Shown here: piece after piece, positions 38,192 through 46,800 of the stretch | How the letters are laid out: each line of letters starts with the position of its first letter | Position numbering within the stretch: the stretch's first letter is position 1 | Origin: GCA-2746605 sp963704835 | Lineage (GTDB): Bacteria; Bacteroidota; Ignavibacteria; Ignavibacteriales; Melioribacteraceae | DNA: 64,000 nucleotides | Direction: 5' to 3' | NCBI GenBank assembly: GCA_963704835.1 | Contig: CAVPHW010000032.1 | Span: forward strand, 124,001 to 188,000 | Notes under the pieces: generated by a model | What the model was told of the DNA's origin: nothing | What the model saw: the letters and a program-made list of their open reading frames with translations, nothing else | The model's database searches: none | Made by a program: the position numbers and the translations under genes

Positions 38192-38768
38192 ATGGGAATA
38201 AGAAAAACCATATTCGAAAAAGGGAATTATTATCATATCTATAATCGTGGATGTAATAAAGAAAATATATTTTGGGAACATGATAATTATATCTATTTAC
38301 TAAAGAAATTAAAGGAATACAAAGAAGAATATAATATCACAGTCATCGCTTATTGTCTTATGCCAAATCATTACCATTTATTACTTAAGACAAGATTCTA
38401 ATTCTTCAATTTCAAATTTTATTCAAAGAATTTTTAATAATTATACAAAAGCGGTTAATAAGAAGTATAAAAGGAGCTGGCACCTTATTCGAAGGTAAAT
38501 TTCAATCAATTCAAATTGATAAAGAAAACTATTTAATTCATCTTTGCGATATATTCATAGAAATCCTGTTGAAGCAAAGCTAGTGACTAAAATGGAGGAT
38601 TGGGAATATTCTAATTATCCTGATTGGACAGGAATTAGAAACGGGAAGTTGTTTGATAAAGAATTTATTATAGAAAGATTCGGAAGTGTACCAAATTATA
38701 TCGATTTTGTTACAAATGAAAATGAGTTTATGAAACATTTAAATTTTGAAGAAGTGTGTTTAGAGTAA
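38192..38768 (+). pseudogene. REP-associated tyrosine transposase (RAYT, Y1_Tnp family), frameshifted
   Basis: The first frame reads GNYYHIYNRGCNKENIFW and then YCLMPNHYHLLLK, whose His60-x-His62 is the HUH motif of IS200/Y1 transposases. The sequence continues in other frames with FIQRIFNNYTKAVNKKYKRSG, which contains the catalytic tyrosine region, then LFEGKFQSIQIDKENYL, YIHRNPVEAKLV and WEYSNYPDWTG. Breaks lie near 38395, 38482 and 38545. Single-domain RAYTs of this kind mobilise REP palindromes in other bacteria. The gene is bracketed 17 bases upstream and 10 bases downstream by long family A palindromes. Confidence 0.88.
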
Positions 38769-38778
38769 AATAAATGAA

Positions 38779-38830
38779 ACGTGCCAGGCACTTCCCGCTA
38801 GAGGCGGGTAAGCAAAAGTGCCTGGCACGT
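38779..38830. repeat. REP-like palindrome, family A, right flank of RAYT gene, with inner hairpin
   Basis: The outer 15-bp arms are identical to those at 38142-38174. The loop carries CCCGC/GCGGG, a second hairpin, followed by TAAGC. Confidence 0.9.
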
Positions 38831-38841
38831 AATAACAAAAA

Positions 38842-39662
38842 TTACATTCCGAACCATTTTAAGAATGGGAATGCTTGAGCACAATGCATAAGTAAGCTAA
38901 ATCCAAACCAAAGTCCAAATATTGCCATATAATATTTTGTTGTATCCTCAGATTTAAACATTTTTGCAAATGCAATACTTACAACCGCATAAAACCATAT
39001 TGAAAATGGATCCAATTTGTGCATAAACCATCCATAAAAATCCTTCTTTTTCAATTCCCATGAAACTGCCAATGCTAGTATCCATAAACATTTTACCCAT
39101 TGCAATAGCGGAAAGCATCATTACGATAATTTGAATAACAATTATGTAATGAGGTAAACCATAACTCTACCATTGCAGTTTTATAATCACCATCTCCTTT
39201 TAAACCAAATTTAACTAACAAGCAAATAAACTCCGAGCAATAATAAAAAAGGATAAGAAAAGTAATGATGATTATGCCGACTGAAGAAATGATTAATTGA
39301 CCGCTTCCGCTCCTTCCATCTGTTCAGTAATTCTATCCAATTGTTCATCAGCTTGTGATTGTGTCATTTGACCTTTGTCAACCATCTCTTGAAAGTTTTT
39401 CTCTAATTGTCACCATTTGCTTTTCAACAATATCAGATTTAATTTCTGGATTGCTCATTGTAAAAAATTAGAGAAGAACTACAATAGATCATTGCAAGAA
39501 AACAGGTAGAAACCAATCCATAGTTTTAGGTGGAATAAAAGATAATTTTTTAAACAAACTTGTAGGTTCTGTATAGACATTAACAATCTTATCTGTTAAA
39601 CCAATTTCTTCATTCTCTACATCTTCTTTAACTACTTCTTCTAGGTTATTTTGTTCTTCCAT
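38842..39662 (-). pseudogene. YIP1-family-like membrane protein, frameshifted
   Basis: From the ATG at 39660-39662 the reverse strand encodes an acidic soluble N-terminus (MEEQNNLEEVVKEDV) and LTDKIVNVYTEPTSLFKKLSFIPPKTMDWFLPV. That is the cytosolic-to-membrane entry seen in Yip1-domain proteins. The frame then breaks and continues through FLTMSNPEIKSDIVEKQMVT, IITFLILFLLLGVYLLVKFG-like helices and YGLPHYIIVIQIIVMM. The last part (38842-39105) ends in WFGFSLLMHCAQAFPFLKWFGM. At least three indels separate the pieces. The protein probably has five membrane helices. The DNA has the same error pattern as the genes on the other strand next to it. Confidence 0.65.
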
Positions 39663-39825
39663 TAGCTTATTCCTTAATTTAAGTTTTAGTAGGAATTATG
39701 TTGATTTAAGGCAATAAAATAAAAAAAAAGAGACTATTATCCCAATAAAAATTAAGTATTGATTATGATGTCTTGCCTATGAAAACTCAAAAGTATAAGT
39801 TAGTGTCATTAAAAGTGGAGAATTA

Positions 39826-41196
39826 ATGAAAACTATTATTGAACCTTTCAGAATAAAATCTGTTGAACCAATAAGATTTACAACAAAAGAAGAGCGTATT
39901 AAAATTTTAGAAAAAGCTGGTTACAACTCCTTCTTAATTAATGCTGATGATGTTTTAATTGATCTTTTGACTGACAGTGGAACTTCTGCAATGAGTTCCT
40001 CTCAATGGGCTGGAATTATGGAAGGGGATGAATCCTACGCAGGTTCTAAAAGTTATTTCAAATTTGAAGCGGCTGTTAATAAAATAACAGGACATAGTTT
40101 TATTATTCCTACACATCAGGGAAGAGCAGCAGAAAAAATATTATTCTCCATTGTTGGTGGAACAGGGAAGTACATTCCAAATAATACACATTTTGATACT
40201 ACTAGAGCGAATGTTGAATTTTCAGGTGCCGAAGCCGTTGATTTGCTAAATGAAATTGGGAAACAGCCGGAAGTAAGAGCAGATTTTAAAGGGAATATGG
40301 ATGTTGAAAAACTGGAAGCTTTTATTAATAAAATCGGAACAGAAAACATTCCATTAGTTATGATTACGATTACAAATAATTCTGGCGGCGGTCAGCCTGT
40401 TTCAATGCAGAATATTAAGGACGTAAGAGCAGTTTGTGATAAATATAATTTGCCTCTTTTTCTGGATGCTTGCAGATTTGCAGAAAATGCATATTTCATT
40501 AAAAAACGAGAAAAGGGTTTTGAGAAGAAATCTGTTCTAGAAATTTGCCAAGAAATGTTTTCTTATGCGGATGGTGCAACAATGAGTGCAAAAAAAGATG
40601 CGCTTGTAAATATTGGAGGATTTCTTTCTCTTAATAATGAAGAATTAGCAACTCAATGTCGAAATTTATTAATTGTTACCGAAGGATTCCCAACCTATGG
40701 TGGATTGGCTGGTAGAGATTTAGAAGCTGTGGCAATTGGATTAGAAGAAGTTGTTGATGAGCATTATCTTGAATATCGAATTAGAAGTACGGAATATTTG
40801 GGTGAGAAAATAGTTGCCGCCGGAGTTCCAATTATTGAACCGCCAGGTGGACATGCAATATATATAGATGCAAAAAGATTTTTGCCGCATGTACCAGCTT
40901 ATGAATTTCCAGGTCAATCGGTTATGTGTGAACTTTATTTAGAGGGCGGAATTAGATCAGTTGAAATTGGCAGTGTAATGTTTGGTAAATATGATAAAGA
41001 AGGAAAAATTGTTTCACCACCAATGGAGTTAGTTAGGTTAGCAATTCCAAGAAGAGTTTACACCCAAAGCCATATTGATTATGTTGCTGAAGTTGTAATT
41101 GATGTTTACCAAAATAAAGAAAAACTGAAGGGTTATAAAATTGCTTATGAAGCTCCGATGCTTAGACATTTTACAGCTAAGTTTGAAAAACTTTAA
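39826..41196 (+). CDS. tnaA: Tryptophanase-type beta-eliminating lyase
   Basis: The 456-residue PLP enzyme aligns with both tryptophanase and tyrosine phenol-lyase (EPFRIKSVEPI, LLTDSGTSAMS, PTHQGRAAEKI, MSAKKDALVNIGGF with PLP-lysine 257, GFPTYGGLAGRD, LRHFTAKFE). Two sites decide substrate. Where TPL has Thr124 this protein has Asp (FDTTR), as in tryptophanase. Where TPL has Arg381 it has Ile in RSVEIGS, again as in tryptophanase. I therefore favour indole production from tryptophan, while the overall backbone resembles TPL. No tnaC-like Trp leader or TnaB permease is next to it. A GGAG precedes the ATG. Confidence 0.85.
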   Translation: MKTIIEPFRIKSVEPIRFTTKEERIKILEKAGYNSFLINADDVLIDLLTDSGTSAMSSSQWAGIMEGDESYAGSKSYFKFEAAVNKITGHSFIIPTHQGRAAEKILFSIVGGTGKYIPNNTHFDTTRANVEFSGAEAVDLLNEIGKQPEVRADFKGNMDVEKLEAFINKIGTENIPLVMITITNNSGGGQPVSMQNIKDVRAVCDKYNLPLFLDACRFAENAYFIKKREKGFEKKSVLEICQEMFSYADGATMSAKKDALVNIGGFLSLNNEELATQCRNLLIVTEGFPTYGGLAGRDLEAVAIGLEEVVDEHYLEYRIRSTEYLGEKIVAAGVPIIEPPGGHAIYIDAKRFLPHVPAYEFPGQSVMCELYLEGGIRSVEIGSVMFGKYDKEGKIVSPPMELVRLAIPRRVYTQSHIDYVAEVVIDVYQNKEKLKGYKIAYEAPMLRHFTAKFEKL

Positions 41197-41253
41197 ATAA
41201 TTAAATAAATTTTGTCTTTGCATGGGACTTGTAGCCAAGCATCTTTTTACCAA

Positions 41254-41282
41254 GAGATCACTTCGTTACACTCGTGATGACA
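41254..41282. repeat. REP-like element, family E (GAGATCACTTCG...GTGATGACA)
   Basis: ATCAC (41257-41261) and GTGAT (41274-41278) are inverted arms within the wider GAGATyxCTTCG...GATGACA pattern, which is common in intergenic repeats of many bacteria. It follows the tryptophanase gene. Confidence 0.5.
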
Positions 41283-41319
41283 GTTAAGAAATTTGATAGA
41301 ACATTTTTAAAGATAAACT

Positions 41320-41348
41320 GTAACTCAGATTGTTCACAATCTGAGCAA
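41320..41348. repeat. REP-like palindrome, family C
   Basis: GTAACTCAGATTG and CAATCTGAGCAAC flank TTCA. The same core CAGATTG/CAATCTG is at 20641 and 33928. It ends 11 bases before the DUF4905 gene. Confidence 0.75.
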
Positions 41349-41359
41349 CTGAAAGAATT

Positions 41360-42176
41360 ATGAAACTAAAAAAAACATTTTCATTTACAGATAAAAATCA
41401 AATTTGGCGATTACTAATTAGTGATTCTGATAAAATATTAATTGAAACTCGACATATAGAGAAAAAAGAAGTTTTTTATCACACAATTGATTTGCTAACC
41501 GGAAAATTTATATTCAAGAATCTTCAACTGGAAGAAAAATATTGGATTGGTGTTGAAGCAATTTATAAGGATAAAATCATTTTTCATCATTATGCAAAGC
41601 CGGATATGCCTGAACATAAACAAATTATTGTTTATGATTTAAATGAAAATAAAATATTATGGAAGAATAAAAATTATTCCTTTTTAACAGTTTTGGATGA
41701 TAAAATTTATGCTTTCAGAAGAAAGTTTGAAGGGAAAGATGTTTTTGTTCTTGATTATTTGACAGGTGAGATTATTGAAAGCATTGGCAATGATCCTGCA
41801 AAAGTGAATTCTATTCTTCAGCAAATAAACTCAATTGATTATTCGGATTATTTATATCCAGAATCACTAACTGGACTTGAAAGTGAAACGGTTTCTGAAA
41901 TTATTTTAAAAGAAACGAGCAAAAATAAAGAGGCAAAAAACATTGAAAAACTTGTTTATGGTGATCTTCTGTTTATTTAACTATTACGCTACGTCAAAAA
42001 ATAATTTGCTTGATAATATGTTTGCAGTTTACAATATTGAAAAAAAGAAAAAGTTAATGTTGGATGTATTGAACAGAAACTTAAATTCATTTGCACCCGA
42101 CTCATTTTTCTGCTATAAAAACAATTTGATTATTCTAAAAAATAAAGTAGAATTAGTATCATATAAAATTGTTTAA
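41360..42176 (+). pseudogene. DUF4905-type protein, interrupted by one frameshift
   Basis: The first frame (41360-41980) has the pattern KTFSFTDKNQIWRLLISDSD, TIDLLTGKFIF, VYDLNENKILW and VLDYLTGEIIESIG. It stops right after YGDLLFI. The next frame (to 42176) continues NYYATSKNNLLDNMFAVYNI and KNNLIILKNKVELVSYKIV. Joined, it would be about 270 residues of beta-propeller-like strands repeated at 40-residue spacing. The break lies near 41970-41980, in a T-rich stretch. The function of the family is unknown. It precedes the AMMECR1 gene by 17 bases on the same strand. Confidence 0.65.
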
Positions 42177-42193
42177 CTATTTTAGGGGAAATA

Positions 42194-42757
42194 ATGGAAT
42201 TATCTTCCCAGGAAAAACAGCATTTACTTGCTCTTGCACATTTTTCAATTGAATCTGCATTCAAACCAGACGAAAAGACCTTCGCTTCAAATGATGAATA
42301 CCCATTTCTAAAATCAAAATCTGGAGCATTTGTTACAATCACAATTAACAATAAGCTACGCGGTTGCATTGGGTATGTGCAATCTGATGATGAATTAAGT
42401 AAAACTGTGATGGATGCGGCATTTCAGGCAGCTTTCCACGATCCCCGTTTTTCCCCATTACTTGAGGAAGAGTTTGATAAAATCAAATTAGAAATTTCAG
42501 TTCTATCAGAAGCTTTCCCTTTAGAGAATTATGAGGATATCCAACTTGGTATACATGGATTGATTCTTGAGGAATCTGGTAGAAAAGGGTTGCTATTACC
42601 TCAAGTACCGATTGAACATAATTTAAGCAGAGATCAATTTTTATCTGCAATATGCAAAAAAGCCGGACTTTCTGAAGATTATTGGAAGAAGCATAAACTT
42701 AGATTGAAAGCGTTTACGGCAAATGTTTTTTCTGAGAAGGAAAAAGATAATCTATGA
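42194..42757 (+). CDS. amrA: AmmeMemoRadiSam system protein A (AMMECR1 domain)
   Basis: The 187-residue protein has the AMMECR1 signature LRGCIGYV (residues 55-62), then FHDPRFSPL and EISVLSEAFPL. The function of the AMMECR1 family is unproven, but in many microbes it is encoded with a MEMO1-like protein and a radical-SAM protein. Its stop overlaps the MEMO1 start (ATGA), a tight translational coupling that indicates a joint role. No radical-SAM gene is present on either side in the window. Confidence 0.9.
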   Translation: MELSSQEKQHLLALAHFSIESAFKPDEKTFASNDEYPFLKSKSGAFVTITINNKLRGCIGYVQSDDELSKTVMDAAFQAAFHDPRFSPLLEEEFDKIKLEISVLSEAFPLENYEDIQLGIHGLILEESGRKGLLLPQVPIEHNLSRDQFLSAICKKAGLSEDYWKKHKLRLKAFTANVFSEKEKDNL

Positions 42758-43572
42758 AGATTATAAGAGAACCCCAAGTTGCTGGAATGTTTTATCCTTC
42801 ATCAAAAATTGAGCTGGAAAAACTAATTAAAAATTATCTTGACGAAATAAACTTGGAAACCGTTTATAAGAATGTAGGTGGAATAATTGTACCTCATGCA
42901 GGTTATGTTTATTCAGGTAAAACTGCGGCAGCAGCTTATAAAACAATAATTGGGAAGCAGTTTGAAAATGTAATTGTTATTTCACCAAGTCATAGAGAAT
43001 ATTTTCCTGGAATAACTATCTTTAACGGTGATGCCTATAAAACTCCGTTGGGTGAAATATCAGTCAATAAAAAGCTTAGGGAAAAGATAATTTCTAAAAG
43101 TGAAATGATCTTTGATGGAGATGAAGGACACAAAGCCGAGCACGCATTGGAAGTTCAACTGCCATTTTTGCAGATTGTTTTATCAGATTTTGAATTAATC
43201 CCAATTGTGATAGGAGATCAGAGAAAACAATTTGTTGACGAGCTATCTGAAGTTCTAGCCAATTCAATTGATGATAAAACCTTGCTCATTGCTAGTTCTG
43301 ATCTGTCTCATTTCTATTCCAAATATGAAGCTGATATATTGGATTCCCGAATAGTTGAGCACATAAATAAATATGACTATGATGAATTACAAAAGGATTT
43401 GGATAATAAAAAATGCGAAGCTTGCGGAGGTGCTGGAATTGTAACTTTAATGAAAACCTTGCAGAGTAAAGGTTATAAAAAATCTCATGTTGTTGCCCAT
43501 AGTGATTCAAGTGATATAAGTGGTGATGAAACCGAAGTTGTTGGCTATCTTTCAGCTGTAATTTATAATTGA
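42754..43572 (+). CDS. amrB: AmmeMemoRadiSam system protein B (MEMO1 family)
   Basis: The 272-residue protein shows the MEMO fold motifs: AGMFYPSS at the start, GGIIVPHAGYVYSGKTAAAAYK, VIVISPSHREYFPG, GHKAEHALEVQLPFL, LIASSDLSHFYSKYEAD, CGGAGIVTLM. Human MEMO1 binds copper/iron with His and Cys residues in a dioxygenase-like fold; the corresponding His residues (VPHAG, SPSH, AEHALEVQLP, SDLSH) are present here. It overlaps the AMMECR1 gene by four bases. The pair is presumably cytoplasmic, and the substrate is unknown. Confidence 0.92.
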   Translation: MKIIREPQVAGMFYPSSKIELEKLIKNYLDEINLETVYKNVGGIIVPHAGYVYSGKTAAAAYKTIIGKQFENVIVISPSHREYFPGITIFNGDAYKTPLGEISVNKKLREKIISKSEMIFDGDEGHKAEHALEVQLPFLQIVLSDFELIPIVIGDQRKQFVDELSEVLANSIDDKTLLIASSDLSHFYSKYEADILDSRIVEHINKYDYDELQKDLDNKKCEACGGAGIVTLMKTLQSKGYKKSHVVAHSDSSDISGDETEVVGYLSAVIYN

Positions 43573-43882
43573 TTTGAACGGTTTGCATTCTCTTTAAATT
43601 AAATACTATTTGTGAATCTTTTTTTTCTTAACTCTTTTAAGAAACTCGAATTTTTATTTCATTTGCCAGAAAAGTTTTTGTAAAAATTCTCTATAACTCT
43701 CTACAAAACAGTCTATTAACTCCTTTTATCCATATTTAATTAATTAGGAACGATGTTATTTATTCTCTATACTCAGAGCACTTATCTTATTAATGTTCAT
43801 ACAGCTTTATATTAATAATTTATTTGATTTACGTCATTTAAATTTTTTCATTACAATCAAGTTGTAATTAAATAGGAGCCTT
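43573..43882. other. Long non-coding leader region before the LRR gene
   Basis: I find no gene in these 310 bases. Near the end is a hairpin with arms ATTACAA and TTGTAAT (43850-43868), 14 bases before the start codon, which could be an operator or a translational control element. AGGAG lies next to the ATG. Confidence 0.4.
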
Positions 43883-46800
43883 ATGAAAAAACTTATATTA
43901 CTTATTATTATTACAACTCTATTTTCCATCTCACAAAAAACAGAAGCACAAGTAACAACTCAAGACTCTTTGGCACTTGTAGCATTTTATAACACAACAG
44001 GCGGACCTAATTGGACAAATAATACAAACTGGCTCAATGGACCGGTTTCAACCTGGCGTGGTGTTAATGTTACAGATGGTCGAGTGGATTATTTGAATCA
44101 GTACAACAATAATCTTGTTGGCTCGCTCCCTCCCGAAATAGGAAACTTAACAAGTTTAAAAACTATTATTCTTGAGTATAATAACTTGACGGGCAACATC
44201 CCTATAACCATTGGAAATTTGACTAATTTAACATTGTTGTGGTTAAGCGATAACCAACTTTCTGGATCTATTCCTAAAGAGATTGGACAATTATTCAATA
44301 TGACTAATCTTTATCTATACAATAATCAACTTTCCGGCTCAATTCCTAAAGAAATTGGACAATTAACCAACTTAAATTCTCTAGAATTAGATAATAACAA
44401 ACTTACCGGAAATATTCCCACCGAAATTGGACAACTGATCAATCTCCGCACGTTATTCCTACAAAATAATCAGCTTATTGGGTCTGTGCCTGCAAGTTTT
44501 GGAAATTTAATAGAACTCACAGATTTGATTTTATCGGATAACTATCTCAGTGGAAACCTGCCAAGCGAAATTGGATTGCTAACCCAAATAGTTAATTTGA
44601 GTTTTAGTAATAACCAATTTACTGGAGGAGTACCGTCAAACCTTGCCCAATGGCCGACTCTTATCGTACTTGAGCTGCAGAATAACAAATTCTCTAATTT
44701 ACCAGATCTGTCAGGAGTTCCATATCTATCAGTTTTCTCGGTTGAGAACAACAACCTTGAGTTTGGTGATCTAGAACCAAATATAAGCATTCTTACAAGT
44801 TATTCACCGCAAGATAGTATAGGCGTAACTCAAGATACGACTGCTGAACTATCCATGGATCTTGATTCAAATGGAGCGAACATTCTCTATATTTTTAAAG
44901 ATCCACTTTTGTTAGATGCAAATTCAGGTGGTTCACAGAGTATCTTCAAATGGTACAAAGATGGAATTGTATTAACTGAAGAAACGAACTCAATATTAAA
45001 TGTTACTACAAAGGGAATGTATAATTGGGAAGTTACAAATACACTTGTTCCAAACCTTACACTCTATGGTAGATCAGTAACCGTAAACCACCAAGACCCC
45101 GGAATGCTGGCAGACTCCTTAGTTCTTGTGCAACTGTTTAATAATACTGATGGTTCAAATTGGAATAATAATGCAAACTGGCTCAATGGTCCGGTATCTT
45201 CATGGGCAGGCATAGAAGCTAATGGCAGAGTTAAAAAAGTAAATTTGAGGAATAATAGTTTAATTGGTCATTTACCAACAAAAACAGAGATAAGAACCAT
45301 ACTTCAGGTTGGTAAGAATTGGGATCATAATGATTCAACTACAGCTAAGGCAAACCAAAATATTGATCTTAGAACTTTAGGATCAATGACCCACATAGAT
45401 ATTGGTAAAAATGGTCTTTTTACATTCAAGCCTTTAAAGAAAACAAATGGAGCCGAGGATGATGATGATGAAATAAGTGATGGAAGTTGGTTAATCTGGG
45501 CACTTATTTTTGGAGGTGCTGCTGCAGGTATTGTTATTGCAGCATCCTCAGATAATAATAGAATAGCTCTCGGTGGTGGAACCACAGTTGTTAATCCTAC
45601 CCGGGCGAGTCTGTCTAAAACAACAGCAGTAAATAGTCTTGAGTATCTTAACTTAAGCAACAATAATTCACCAGGTGTAATTTCTGCTTATATTGGAGCT
45701 TATACAAACCTTAGGTATCTTAATTTTAGTGGGAACAAATTTTCCGGCGGTATTCCAGCAGAAATTGGGAATTTAACAAAATTGGATACGTTAGATCTTT
45801 CTAATAACCAATTGGGGATTACAGATACATCTGGTACATATTTATTAAAATCAACTAATATTGATAGCACAACTTTTGAAATTCCAGAAACCATTACCAA
45901 CCTTACTAATCTTAAATCATTATATCTAAACAATAATCAGCTATCTGGTAAAATCCCTCCTAATATTGGTAATTTAACAAAACTTGAAGAACTAAATCTT
46001 AGCTATAATAAATTATTTGGCGATCTTCCACCAGTTAATAAAGGGTTTTCTAATCTCGGGTATTTTGGCTGTTCCAACAATAATCTTACAGATCCTAAAA
46101 ATATTTTGTGGGGCGACTATTTTTATGTAGACCAAAATAATAATTTTGCTCAGGGCGAGACTTTAGTGCATATAGAAGCTGACAATAACAATTTTGGAAG
46201 TGGAAATAATAATCTTTCTAAATCATCAGAAATTAATGATCTGCCGAATTGGATTGGTGATTTTAAAAATTTAAAAGTACTAAATATTGGCAATAACCAT
46301 TACACTGGTGTGCTTCCCGCAGAAATTGGTAAGCTTAACAAATTAACAAAACTTGATGTTGGAGTTAACCAATTATCTGGAAATTTACCAGAAGAAATAG
46401 GCAATCTTAGTTCATTAGATACTCTTAATTTGGGCAAAAACAGTTTCTCTGGGCAAATGCCATTATCTATGGTTAATTTATCCAATTTGGCATTCTTCAA
46501 TTTTGATAATACTCAACTAGAAATTCCAAATGATAGTTCATTTCAAAACTGGTTTAGCAATATTTCTGAGGTTGTTACCAAGGTAGATGAGTTGAATAAC
46601 ACAACTGAAACAATTCCAAATGAATTTGCTTTGGAGCAAAACTACCCAAATCCATTTAACCCAACCACCACAATTCAATATGCAATTCCCCACCTCGCCG
46701 GGCAAGCAAATGTAGCCTTAGGCTTTAGCCTGAGGAATGTGCAATTAAAAATATATGATATGCTGGGAAGGGAAGTAGCAACCCTTGTAAACGAAGTAAA

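Noticed and set aside
38192..38768. Full IS200-type insertion sequence with a TnpB partner
   Set aside because: Only a single-domain transposase is present, bracketed by REP-like palindromes. No tnpB-like gene is near, so the RAYT interpretation fits better.
39779..39826. A 15-codon frame ending exactly at the tryptophanase ATG, which could be a TnaC-like leader peptide
   Set aside because: It has no Trp codon and no ribosome binding site, and does not match the TnaC pattern. A short frame ending at the next start is easily due to chance.
43850..43868. Short hairpin ATTACAA/TTGTAAT before the LRR gene as an operator
   Set aside because: The arms are short and AT-rich in an AT-rich region; no second copy was found, so I recorded it only in the intergenic entry.
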